From NCBI GenBank assembly GCA_045649265.1, contig JAZRPO010000046.1, positions 1 through 6,906 of the forward strand: a DNA stretch of 6,906 nucleotides, written 5' to 3'. Below the pieces are notes generated by a model that was not told where the DNA came from, searched no databases, and saw nothing but the letters and a program-made list of their open reading frames with translations. Each line of letters starts with the position of its first letter. Positions within the stretch are counted from its first letter, which is position 1. This document shows positions 1-5,767 of this stretch, in pieces. This DNA is from SIG480 sp045649265 (GTDB lineage: Bacteria > Bacillota > Clostridia > Oscillospirales > JAAYXM01). The position numbers were made by a program, and so were the translations under genes.

Positions 1-4
1 TTTT

Positions 5-41
5 AGCGGAGCGATGGTTTTACTCATCGCTCCGCTTTTTT
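5..41 (+). terminator. Intrinsic terminator of a plus-strand gene left of the window
   Basis: A perfect 12-bp stem (AGCGGAGCGATG at 5-16 with CATCGCTCCGCT at 25-36) has an 8-nt loop and is followed by five Ts at 37-41. The T-run lies on the plus-strand side only. Read from the minus strand the stem is followed by As, so this is not a typical terminator for spoIVA. It implies a plus-strand gene just outside the window that converges on spoIVA. Confidence 0.85.
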
Positions 42-45
42 ATCT

Positions 46-1518
46 CTATAATATGATACATATGAGTCCGCTGCAGGTTTCATTTGTTATTTTTTCAATC
101 GTTTCTTTGAGCTTCATCCTTGCATCCTGCGGCATTTTATGCAGTTTGTTGTGAAGCCCCTCATTAACTAAATCGTATAGAGATTTTCCGAATATATTGG
201 ACTCCCAAATTTTTTCAGGCGCATCCTCAAATTCCTTTAACATGCACACAACAAGCTCTTCTGATTGTTTTTCGCTTCCTACGATCGGTGCGACCTCAGT
301 CGTTATATCTGCACGCAGCATATGTATAGACGGTGCACTAGCACGTAGACGGACTCCGTATCTTCCTCCCTGCTTTACGATTTCCGGTTGTTCGAGCGTT
401 AATTCTCCTGTAGTTGGCATAACGATTCCATAGCCCGTTTCTTTAACCTGTTCAAGAGCTTCTGATACACGCATATATTCAGAATTAACCTTTGAAAGTG
501 CCTCTAAAAGCGGCAGCAAATCGCCGTCATCATTGATTTCAAATCCGGTTTGCTTACTGAGAATATCATAAAAAATGCTTTGAGGAAGAACAGCCTTTAT
601 TTCAATGTCCCCTGTTCCGAGATTTATTGATGTTATGGTTGCTTCATCTAATAATGTGCTCTCTTTTATTTCATCCGCAAACGTGTCAATATCACGAATT
701 TTCTCAATTTTCTTTGCACTTTCAAGAACGGCAGAATAGAGCTGTGTTTTTGCCGGATGATTCTTTGAAAGTGTATCAAACCACGGCGGCATAAATACGT
801 CAACCTTTGAAATTGGGAACTCGTACAAAATTCCCTTGATTATATTTCTTATTTCAGGCTCATCTGCACTCATACAGTTTACCGGAATACATGTTACATT
901 GTACTTTTCTGAAATTTCATTTGCCAACTGCTTTGCTTGCGCCCCTGCCGGATTGGCGGAATTTAAAACGACAAGAAAAGGTTTTCCGATTTCTCGCAGT
1001 TCTTCAATTACCCTTTTTTCAGCTTCGACATATTCATTTCTCGGAATATCCGTAACGCTACCGTCCGTTGTAACAACAAGCCCGATTGTTGAATGCTCAG
1101 AAATCACCTTTCGCGTTCCGATCTCAGCAGCTTCCGTCATCGGAATTTCATGGTCACACCAAGGTGTTGTTACCATTCTTGGTGAGCCGTCCTCGGTTAC
1201 TCCCAACGCCCCATTTACCATATATCCGACACAATCAATCATTCTGACATTTAAACTCGAATTTCCGTCAAGCGAGATACTTACAGCCTCTTCAGGGACA
1301 AACTTTGGCTCAGCCGTCATTATTGTTTTTCCGGAGCCACTCTGCGGAAGCTCATCCTGAGCACGCTCCTTGCTGTATATGTTTTCGATATTCGGGATAA
1401 CCAGCGTTTCCATAAAACGTTTTATAAATGTTGATTTACCTGTCCGCACCGGTCCTACAACTCCGATATATATATCGCCCTGCGTGCGACGGGAAATATC
1501 CGTGTAGATATTTTCCAC
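46..1518 (-). CDS. spoIVA: Stage IV sporulation protein A (spore coat morphogenetic ATPase)
   Basis: SpoIVA is the mother-cell ATPase that polymerises on the forespore surface and forms the basement layer of the coat; in Bacillus subtilis it is anchored by SpoVM. The 490-aa product matches the usual length of about 492. Seen: Walker A GPVRTGKST at residues 22-30, the conserved GKTIMTAEPKFVP stretch at 63-75, a Walker B-like VRMID at 91-95 followed by CVGY, and the hydrophobic C-terminal tail LICIIL. Family knowledge places a GTPase-like ATP-binding fold at the N-terminus, with a middle and a C-terminal domain after it. The frame is open back to a TTG at 1560, but I chose the GTG at 1518: GAGGAGG lies 8 nt upstream and the product then begins MENIYTDISRRTQGDIY, in register with homologues. 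The gene is divergent from the DUF1292 gene. A weak sigma-E-like pair (GCATAATT at 1580-1587, AATATATT at 1559-1566) is only a guess. Identity is very secure. Confidence 0.97.
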   Translation of the reverse strand: MENIYTDISRRTQGDIYIGVVGPVRTGKSTFIKRFMETLVIPNIENIYSKERAQDELPQSGSGKTIMTAEPKFVPEEAVSISLDGNSSLNVRMIDCVGYMVNGALGVTEDGSPRMVTTPWCDHEIPMTEAAEIGTRKVISEHSTIGLVVTTDGSVTDIPRNEYVEAEKRVIEELREIGKPFLVVLNSANPAGAQAKQLANEISEKYNVTCIPVNCMSADEPEIRNIIKGILYEFPISKVDVFMPPWFDTLSKNHPAKTQLYSAVLESAKKIEKIRDIDTFADEIKESTLLDEATITSINLGTGDIEIKAVLPQSIFYDILSKQTGFEINDDGDLLPLLEALSKVNSEYMRVSEALEQVKETGYGIVMPTTGELTLEQPEIVKQGGRYGVRLRASAPSIHMLRADITTEVAPIVGSEKQSEELVVCMLKEFEDAPEKIWESNIFGKSLYDLVNEGLHNKLHKMPQDARMKLKETIEKITNETCSGLICIIL

Positions 1519-1526
1519 AAAACATG

Positions 1527-1533
1527 CCTCCTC
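1527..1533 (-). promoter_or_regulatory. Ribosome binding site that fixes the spoIVA start
   Basis: The minus strand reads GAGGAGG, then eight bases, then GTG at 1518. The site lies inside the longer open frame that starts at TTG 1560, so it decides against that upstream start. An ATG at 1525 sits closer to the site but is in another frame and yields no SpoIVA sequence. Confidence 0.85.
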
Positions 1534-1661
1534 TTTTTTCTTTTTACTTTGCCAATACAATATATTTTAGGAATGTCCGAATTATGCAAATAAAAAATTA
1601 AAATTTTTATTGATTTCTCTTCGATAAAGCGGTATCCTATAAGAAAGGAGTGTGAATTATT

Positions 1662-1943
1662 ATGGAAAATAAATTCGGAGCAGATATTATTACCCTTACT
1701 GATGAAGAAGGAAATGAATACGAGTTTGAACATATTGACACAATAGAAATGAACTCAAAAATGTATTTGGCTTTTACTGAGGTTGATTCCGCAAGTGAAA
1801 ACAGTGCTGCCGAAATCATTATTCTTCGCCTCGAAACAGATGAAAATGGTGAGGAAATGCTTGTTACCGTTGATGACGAAGCAGAGCTTGAAGCTGCATA
1901 TGAGGCTTTTATGGATGAAGCATTGGAGGAAGACGACGAATAA
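1662..1943 (+). CDS. DUF1292 family small acidic protein
   Basis: This 93-aa protein is rich in Asp and Glu. It begins MENKFGADIITLTDEEGNEYEFEHID and ends in the acidic tail ALEEDDE. The opening pattern (hydrophobic strand, then TDEEGNEYEFE) and the following short beta-like segments (KMYLAFTEVD, AEIIILRLE, EEMLVTVDD) are typical of DUF1292 proteins (YrzB-like), which are widespread in Bacillota and have no firmly established function. There is no signal peptide, membrane segment or cysteine. AAAGGAG at 1644-1650 sits 11 nt before the ATG. TTGATT at 1610-1615 with TATCCT at 1633-1638 (17-bp spacer) could be its promoter, but would start the transcript almost on the ribosome binding site, so I hold it weakly. 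The gene is divergent from spoIVA and is followed closely by a hairpin and the 6S RNA promoter. Family assignment rests on sequence pattern only. Confidence 0.85.
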   Translation: MENKFGADIITLTDEEGNEYEFEHIDTIEMNSKMYLAFTEVDSASENSAAEIIILRLETDENGEEMLVTVDDEAELEAAYEAFMDEALEEDDE

Positions 1944-1972
1944 ACGGACACGCAATTTATTGCGCACCGTTT
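1942..1972 (+). terminator. Hairpin straight after the DUF1292 gene, possible weak terminator
   Basis: AAACGG (1942-1947) pairs with CCGTTT (1967-1972). Inside it CGCAA (1951-1955) pairs with TTGCG (1960-1964) around the loop TTTA. The outer stem includes part of the TAA stop codon. Downstream Ts are few (TTTCCTTAT), so termination may be inefficient. The hairpin overlaps the -35 box of the next promoter. Confidence 0.5.
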
Positions 1973-1988
1973 CCTTATATGCTATAAT
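1960..1988 (+). promoter_or_regulatory. Strong sigma-A promoter with extended -10, for the 6S RNA
   Basis: TTGCGC at 1960-1965, a 17-bp spacer, then TATAAT at 1983-1988, preceded by TGC, so the -10 is extended (TGCTATAAT). A transcript start near 1995 in the A-rich run is predicted. No other promoter in the window has a perfect -10. Confidence 0.85.
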
Positions 1989-1994
1989 ATAAAA

Positions 1995-2205
1995 AACAAA
2001 CAAGGTAGGTAGCCACCCTGCTCTGTTCGTGATGTATTTTTTTAAACCCACATTTATACAACGGGATTCCGCGTTCTTACGTAGATAGCAGGCCTCCCGA
2101 TGTGCCTTTTGCGCGTCGGACGTTGGAAGCATATGAAGCGCGAGATAGGAAACCCACCTGCAATTGTGCAGGTTATAAACGAATACACACGGCAGCTGCG
2201 GGGAA
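1995..2205 (+). ncRNA. ssrS: 6S RNA
   Basis: 6S RNA mimics an open promoter and binds the housekeeping RNA polymerase holoenzyme. The region has no credible coding content but folds like 6S: a long irregular closing stem joins 2016-2038 with 2182-2203 (CCCTGC/GCGGGG, CTGTT/GGCAG, GTG/CAC, TGTATT/AATACA). Inside is a large open region, then an apical rod ending in the 9-bp hairpin CCGATGTGC/GCGCGTCGG (2097-2105 with 2111-2119, loop CTTTT). The 3' side of the open region carries a small hairpin ACCTGC/GCAGGT (2156-2161 with 2168-2173), as many 6S RNAs do. Context agrees: from memory, B. subtilis bsrA also lies just upstream of the tcdA homologue yrvM. Ends are estimated, the 5' end from the promoter and the 3' end from the closing stem. 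No terminator separates it from tcdA, so the mature RNA may be processed from a longer transcript. Confidence 0.82.
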
Positions 2206-2212
2206 AATTATT

Positions 2213-2899
2213 ATGGATTTAAAATTCTCTCGCCTTTCAGCCTTAATAGGAGAAGAAAAAGTTTCACGTCTCTCAAAGAAACACGTTATGATCTTTGGGC
2301 TTGGTGGAGTTGGAGGATATGCTGCAGAGGCCCTCGCCCGCTCAGGAATCGGAAAACTCACTCTCGTCGATTTTGATACGGTCAATGTTTCAAACATAAA
2401 CCGACAGTTATGTGCAACAAAGAGCACTGTTGGTAAAAGCAAAGTCGAAGTTACCGCATTGAGGCTTTTGGATATAAATCCCGCTATTGAAATAATCAAG
2501 ATTGAAAAGCGCTACACCTCGGAAATGGGTGAAGAGTTCTTTTCTGACAGGCCGGACTATATTATTGATGCCATAGATTCCGTGACAGATAAAATCAGTC
2601 TGATTGTTGAAACGAAAAACAGAAATATCCCCATTATTTCCGCAATGGGTGCAGGTAATAAGATTTGTGCCGAGAAATTCAAGGTTTCAGACATTTCAAA
2701 AACGTCTGTCTGCCCTCTTGCAAAAGTCATGAGAAAAGAGCTCGGACTTCGTGGAATAAAGCACCTCAAAGTCGTTTTCTCAGATGAATCCCCTATTGTA
2801 AAAGAACGAACCCCCGCAAGTGCTGTATGGGCTGTTGGTGCAGCGGGGCTTTTGCTTGGAGGCGAAGCCATAAAAGATTTAATAAAGGAAGCAGATTAA
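2213..2899 (+). CDS. tcdA: tRNA threonylcarbamoyladenosine dehydratase (TcdA/CsdL, ThiF/E1-like)
   Basis: TcdA uses ATP to activate and dehydrate t6A37 in ANN-decoding tRNAs, giving the cyclic form ct6A. The 228-aa product has the full E1-like fold signature: nucleotide-binding GLGGVGG at residues 29-35, LVDFDTVNVSNINRQ at 51-65 (Asp53, Asp55, Asn61, Arg64), DAID at 119-122, SAMGAGNK at 143-150, and the TcdA-specific stretch from SKTSVCPLAK to the LGLRGI segment at about 162-182. Length is within the normal range. The frame is open back to a GTG at 2102, but those 37 residues lie inside the 6S RNA and do not resemble TcdA, so I chose ATG 2213, giving MDLKFSRLSALIGEEKV. The ribosome binding site is poor (GGGG at 2200-2203) and lies in the 6S closing stem. 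Expression probably depends on read-through from the 6S promoter. The C-terminus overlaps the convergent ttcA-like gene by 4 nt. Confidence 0.95.
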   Translation: MDLKFSRLSALIGEEKVSRLSKKHVMIFGLGGVGGYAAEALARSGIGKLTLVDFDTVNVSNINRQLCATKSTVGKSKVEVTALRLLDINPAIEIIKIEKRYTSEMGEEFFSDRPDYIIDAIDSVTDKISLIVETKNRNIPIISAMGAGNKICAEKFKVSDISKTSVCPLAKVMRKELGLRGIKHLKVVFSDESPIVKERTPASAVWAVGAAGLLLGGEAIKDLIKEAD

Positions 2900-2910
2900 T
2901 CTGCTTCCTT
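2885..2910. terminator. Perfect 26-bp palindrome over two overlapping stop codons, bidirectional terminator
   Basis: AAGGAAGCAGA (2885-2895) and TCTGCTTCCTT (2900-2910) form a perfect 11-bp stem around the loop TTAA (2896-2899). The loop holds both stop codons: TAA at 2897-2899 for tcdA and TAA (read on the minus strand) at 2898-2896 for the convergent gene. T-rich sequence follows on either side (CTTGTCTTCTTT rightward; TATTAAATCTTTT leftward), as expected of a terminator working for both transcripts. The U-tracts are interrupted, so efficiency is uncertain. Confidence 0.75.
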
Positions 2911-3657
2911 CTTGTCTTCTTTCGCAGTTTTCCGAGGGTCAGAATCAAGCTTTTCCCATCCCGAAAGCGGCAATCTCTGCATCGCATTAAATATCTTTGT
3001 TGAATACCTCGGATATTTCTTGTTCATTTTATAAACAAACTCTTTTATTTCCTGTCGCTTTGTATTACCGTTTGCAGGACATGAGTTTTTAACTATCGGA
3101 AGTTGAAGCCGTCTTGTAACGCTTCGAATAAGCTTTTCATCTGCATACAAAAGCGGGCGTATTTGCCAGAGCCCCTTTCTGTCAAGGTGTGTGACCGGAG
3201 AAAAACAGGAGATTCGTCCTTCAAATATCTGTGACATCAAAAATGTCTCGACGGCATCGTCAAAGTTGTGTCCCAATGCAATTTTGTTGCACCCAAGCCG
3301 TATCGCTTCATCATGAAGCATTCCCCTTCTCATTTTTGCACAAAGGGAACAGGGGTTTTCTTCTTTTCTTATATCAAAAATGATTTCAAATATATTACTT
3401 TCCAAAACCGAATACTCAATTTTATGGCGAGCGCAGAGCTCTCTTATTTCAGAAAAATCGCTTTTTGCGGGGTCGGAGTCTATGGTAATAGCTTTAATTT
3501 CAAAATTCTTTGGATAAAAGCGGCGAAGCTCAGAAAGCGCAAGAAGGGTAATAAGAGAATCCTTCCCCCCCGAAACTCCTACACCTATTATATCGCCATT
3601 TTCTATCATTTTGTACTCAGCTATGCACTTTCTGACAAGGCTCAATATCCTTTGCAT
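2896..3657 (-). CDS. ttcA: TtcA/TilS-family PP-loop ATPase, likely tRNA 2-thiocytidine synthetase
   Basis: TtcA-type enzymes adenylate cytidine 32 in tRNA and replace its oxygen with sulphur using a [4Fe-4S] cluster. The 253-aa product has the PP-loop SGGKDS at residues 29-34, the paired cysteines Cys103 and Cys106 (PCSLCAKMRRG), the LGHNFDDAVETFLM segment at 128-141, and a third cysteine, Cys193 (NSCP). That cysteine pattern fits the cluster-binding TtcA group rather than TilS, which lacks it. The protein is shorter than Escherichia coli TtcA (about 311 aa), as is common for clostridial members, so the exact substrate is inferred from family only. The start is ATG 3657 with GGAGG 8 nt upstream; the TTG at 3672 overlaps that site and is rejected. 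I find no convincing promoter. The gene is divergent from rplM and convergent with tcdA, another tRNA modification gene. Confidence 0.88.
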   Translation of the reverse strand: MQRILSLVRKCIAEYKMIENGDIIGVGVSGGKDSLITLLALSELRRFYPKNFEIKAITIDSDPAKSDFSEIRELCARHKIEYSVLESNIFEIIFDIRKEENPCSLCAKMRRGMLHDEAIRLGCNKIALGHNFDDAVETFLMSQIFEGRISCFSPVTHLDRKGLWQIRPLLYADEKLIRSVTRRLQLPIVKNSCPANGNTKRQEIKEFVYKMNKKYPRYSTKIFNAMQRLPLSGWEKLDSDPRKTAKEDKKEAD

Positions 3658-3665
3658 GAAAATTT

Positions 3666-3670
3666 CCTCC
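3666..3670 (-). promoter_or_regulatory. Ribosome binding site that fixes the ttcA-like start
   Basis: GGAGG on the minus strand lies 8 nt before ATG 3657. The alternative in-frame TTG at 3672 would overlap this site, so the ATG is the real start. Confidence 0.85.
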
Positions 3671-3700
3671 AAAAATTTTAATTTGCGTTGTGAGAATTTA

Positions 3701-3734
3701 AGAGCATTTAAGAGAAAACGAGAGTTTTAAAGAG
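3701..3734. repeat. AGAG motif repeated four times at exact 10-bp spacing
   Basis: AGAG occurs at 3701, 3711, 3721 and 3731, each time about one helical turn from the last. A related TGAG occurs at 3691. Two copies are longer and identical, ATTTAAGAG at 3696-3704 and 3706-3714, and the last is TTTTAAAGAG. The array ends about 37 bp before the rplM -35 box and lies 44 bp upstream of the ttcA-like start. Function is unknown; phased copies would all face one side of the helix. Confidence 0.5.
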
Positions 3735-3771
3735 TTTGTAAAGTATAAATTAAAAAATTGAAAAATAGGTG

Positions 3772-3800
3772 TTGACTTTTCATCCCAAAAAGTGTAAGAT
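3772..3800 (+). promoter_or_regulatory. Sigma-A promoter of the rplM-rpsI operon
   Basis: TTGACT at 3772-3777, a 17-bp spacer and TAAGAT at 3795-3800 give near-consensus boxes. The sequence just upstream (3741-3768) is very rich in A-tracts, like the UP elements of strong ribosomal promoters. A start near 3807 is predicted, giving a leader of about 110 nt. Confidence 0.85.
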
Positions 3801-3808
3801 TGTAATGC

Positions 3809-3892
3809 TCGTAATGTGATTATATACTAAGTAACGTAAAAAGGGAATGTTTTTTACATTCTTTTTTCACGATACTTAGAAATTCATTACGA
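3809..3892 (+). promoter_or_regulatory. Structured rplM leader, probable ribosomal protein autoregulatory element
   Basis: The leader folds into nested helices. TCGTAATG (3809-3816) pairs perfectly with CATTACGA (3885-3892). Inside it CTAAGTA (3827-3833) pairs with TACTTAG (3873-3879), CGT (3835-3837) with ACG (3869-3871), AAAAA (3838-3842) with TTTTT (3862-3866), and GAATGT (3845-3850) with ACATTC (3856-3861) around a T5 loop. The innermost hairpin is followed by six Ts, so it could also act as a weak attenuator. An L13 leader family is known in Bacillota; whether this belongs to it is inferred from position and fold only. Confidence 0.6.
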
Positions 3893-3917
3893 AGACAATT
3901 TTAATGGAGGGCATAAA

Positions 3918-4361
3918 ATGTCGACATTTATGGCAAACGAGAAGACTGTCACCCGCAAGTGGTACATTCTCGATGCTGCGAATAAGCCTCTCGGCGAGAC
4001 TGCTGCTCAGGCCGCTGTTCTTCTTCGCGGCAAGCATAAAACTGACTACACCCCGCACGTTGATTGCGGTGACTTTGTCGTAGTCATCAACGCTGCTCAG
4101 GCAGTTCTCACAGGTAACAAGCTTAATCAGAAGTATTACCGCACTCATTCCGGTTATGTTGGTGGCCTCAAAGAGGTTCAGTACCGCATTCTCATGCAGG
4201 AGAAGCCGGAACTCGCTCTTGAGCTCGCTGTTAAGGGCATGATTCCGAGAAACGTTCTTGGACGAAAGGCTCTTTCCCGCCTCAAGGTATTCGCCGGCGC
4301 AGAGCATTGCCATGCTGCACAGAAGCCGGTAATGTTTACGTCTTATGAGGAGGTAAAATAA
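3918..4361 (+). CDS. rplM: 50S ribosomal protein L13
   Basis: L13 is an early assembly protein of the large ribosomal subunit. The 147-aa product begins MSTFMANEKTVTRKWYILDAA, the N-terminal form common in Bacillota. It shows the family landmarks ANKPLGETAAQAAVLLRGKHK (about 21-41), DCGDFVVVINAAQAVLTG (about 49-66), YYRTHSGYVGGLK (about 73-85) and AVKGMIPRNVLGR (about 104-116). GGAGG at 3906-3910 supports ATG 3918; the later in-frame ATG at 3930 has no such site. Codon use is enriched in CTC, CGC and GCT compared with neighbours, typical of highly expressed genes. The TAA stop overlaps the ATG of rpsI by one base. Expression is likely set by the consensus promoter and the structured leader upstream. 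Confidence 0.98.
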   Translation: MSTFMANEKTVTRKWYILDAANKPLGETAAQAAVLLRGKHKTDYTPHVDCGDFVVVINAAQAVLTGNKLNQKYYRTHSGYVGGLKEVQYRILMQEKPELALELAVKGMIPRNVLGRKALSRLKVFAGAEHCHAAQKPVMFTSYEEVK

Positions 4362-4765
4362 TGTACACACCTAAGAAAGCTTATTTCTACGGCACCGGAA
4401 GAAGAAAGTCTTCTGTTGCAAGAGTTCATGTATATCCCAACGGCAGCGGTAAGATCACCGTCAACGGCCGTGATCTTGATAACTATTTTGGTCTTGACAC
4501 GCTTAAATTTATCGTTCGTCAGCCCCTCGTTACAACCGATATGACAGATAAGGTTGATATCGAAGCTACAGTTATCGGTGGCGGTGTTACAGGTCAGGCA
4601 GGTGCAATCCGCCATGGTATTGCCCGCGCTCTTCTCAATGTAAACGAAGAGTTCCGCCCCCTTCTCAAGAAGGAAGGCTTCCTCACTCGTGACCCGAGAA
4701 TGAAAGAACGCAAGAAGTACGGACTCAAGGGCGCACGTCGTGCTCCGCAGTTCTCAAAGAGATAA
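4361..4765 (+). CDS. rpsI: 30S ribosomal protein S9
   Basis: S9 sits in the head of the small subunit, and its C-terminal tail reaches towards the P-site tRNA. The 134-aa product carries the signature GTGRRKSSVARV (about 11-22), GSGKITVNGR (about 28-37), GGGVTGQAGAIRHGIARAL (about 73-91) and the basic tail ending APQFSKR, the expected invariant end. AGGAGG at 4348-4353, inside the end of rplM, lies 7 nt before the ATG, and the junction TAATG lets ribosomes re-initiate directly. It is co-transcribed with rplM, shares its codon bias and is the last gene of the operon. Confidence 0.98.
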   Translation: MYTPKKAYFYGTGRRKSSVARVHVYPNGSGKITVNGRDLDNYFGLDTLKFIVRQPLVTTDMTDKVDIEATVIGGGVTGQAGAIRHGIARALLNVNEEFRPLLKKEGFLTRDPRMKERKKYGLKGARRAPQFSKR

Positions 4766-4783
4766 TTATTTCATTATCTTCAC

Positions 4784-4818
4784 ACAACACTCACCTGTCG
4801 GTGGGTGTTGTTCTTTTA
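4784..4818 (+). terminator. Intrinsic terminator of rplM-rpsI
   Basis: ACAACACTCACC (4784-4795) pairs with GGTGGGTGTTGT (4800-4811), 12 bp with one T-G wobble and a TGTC loop. It is followed by TCTTTTA. It lies 18 nt after the rpsI stop. Confidence 0.9.
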
Positions 4819-4822
4819 CACA

Positions 4823-4854
4823 AAAAGCTCACTGTGTTTTTACAGTGAGCTTTT
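4823..4854. terminator. Bidirectional terminator between rpsI and the YesL-like gene
   Basis: A perfect 13-bp stem, AAAAGCTCACTGT (4823-4835) with ACAGTGAGCTTTT (4842-4854), surrounds a GTTTTT loop. A-run and T-run flank it symmetrically, so either strand gives a hairpin plus U-run. It serves the minus-strand spoIIM-xerD-yesL transcript, whose last stop is at 4870, and backs up the rpsI terminator. Confidence 0.88.
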
Positions 4855-4869
4855 AATTATTTAGCTGTA

Positions 4870-5730
4870 CTAAGCTTCTCTCTGTTCTTCATCCGTTACT
4901 TCACTTTTCATCATATATTTTTCAATAGTGGGATATGTTGTGAAAAGGACCGAATACCGGCAAACCGAGAAAAAGATTGTTGCTATAAGCACGATGTCTA
5001 TTTTGGGAGTTGAAACGCACGTGCAAACCATGACAAAGCATATCAACAAAGCCAAAATATTTTTAAAGAAGCCAAGAACGCAGAAAATCCTAGCGTTCTT
5101 AAAAATGTCACGGATGCGAAGCTCAAATGTAACTGCGATTGTGTAGGTATAAAACCTTGCAACAATATAAATTATTGAAATCATCACTGCAGCTATTCTG
5201 AGTGTGTTATATAAAACAACCCGCCCACCTTGAACAACCGAAAAGTCTGCCGAGAGATACAGAACAAGGCTTGCAAATATAAGGGAATCTAATAGACCAA
5301 GGGTAATCCCCTGCTTTAAATTACTTTTTGCTCTAGAAAAAAGATCACTTATCCAGAATTGCCTTCCTGTTACTATGTTTCTCACACAGAAAGTAAGCCC
5401 TGCCGTTAGAGGGCCGTATGCAATGAACGATGCGAGAAACAAGATAATTGCAATTGGTAATGCGGAACTTGCAATCGTTGATGCAAGCCAAACTAAAAGG
5501 TGCATGAAGAAGAATGACTCAACCACCTCGGCTGAAACGCCAAAAAGCGTGCAGGTAATTAATAATGCACCGGAAATCAATGGAATTAAGCATGCAAAAT
5601 AAACGAGGTTAACCAAAACAAGTTTTGAGAATTTTGAAGTAAGAATTTCAAAATATCTGACAAAAGCGCGCTTCTTTCTGTTATCGGTTTCAGGGGTAAC
5701 TTCTTTTCTTTTAAAATCAAATAAAGCCAT
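4870..5730 (-). CDS. YesL-like DUF624 family membrane protein
   Basis: This 286-aa polytopic membrane protein belongs to a family with no established biochemical role. Its hallmark is YGPLTAGLTFCVRNIVTG at residues 105-122, followed by a charged loop with WISDLFSRAKSNLKQG (126-141), the usual DUF624 core. The charged N-terminus contains NRKKR (17-21). About six hydrophobic segments follow, near 37-63, 73-103, 142-160, 176-200, 220-240 and 245-265. There is no cleavable signal peptide. At 286 aa it is longer than many family members (about 200-220), with an extended N-terminus and tail (ending DEEQREA). I chose ATG 5730 because AAAGGA lies 10 nt upstream; the frame extends to 5829 but would overlap the recombinase gene. 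It is the last gene of the spoIIM-xerD operon, 37 nt behind the recombinase. In other genomes the family often sits near sugar-uptake genes, which are absent here. Confidence 0.85.
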   Translation of the reverse strand: MALFDFKRKEVTPETDNRKKRAFVRYFEILTSKFSKLVLVNLVYFACLIPLISGALLITCTLFGVSAEVVESFFFMHLLVWLASTIASSALPIAIILFLASFIAYGPLTAGLTFCVRNIVTGRQFWISDLFSRAKSNLKQGITLGLLDSLIFASLVLYLSADFSVVQGGRVVLYNTLRIAAVMISIIYIVARFYTYTIAVTFELRIRDIFKNARIFCVLGFFKNILALLICFVMVCTCVSTPKIDIVLIATIFFSVCRYSVLFTTYPTIEKYMMKSEVTDEEQREA

Positions 5731-5767
5731 TTTTATCGTATCCTTTGTATCTTTTAAAAATTTAAAA

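Noticed and set aside
1519..1560. Upstream TTG start for spoIVA giving 504 residues
   Set aside because: It would translate through the GAGGAGG site itself; the GTG at 1518 has ideal spacing and matches the family N-terminus and length.
1637..2132. Minus-strand open frames opposite the DUF1292 gene and 6S RNA
   Set aside because: They are reverse readings of an acidic coding gene and a structured RNA (Ser-rich and low-complexity), with no start signals.
2016..2206. T-box riboswitch upstream of tcdA
   Set aside because: The T-box bulge AGGGTGGNACCGCG is absent, there is no terminator/antiterminator pair, and the downstream gene is not a synthetase or amino acid gene; the 6S fold explains the region better.
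2102..2212. In-frame N-terminal extension of tcdA starting at GTG 2102
   Set aside because: These 37 codons fall inside the 6S RNA apical and 3' arms, have no ribosome binding site and do not resemble the TcdA N-terminus.
3661..3790. Promoter for the ttcA-like gene on the minus strand
   Set aside because: TATACT near 3742-3747 and TTTACA nearby have no partner box at 16-18 bp spacing; too weak to list.
3876..4370. Minus-strand 164-residue open frame opposite rplM
   Set aside because: It is a shadow of the codon-biased ribosomal protein gene with no ribosome binding site or recognisable product.
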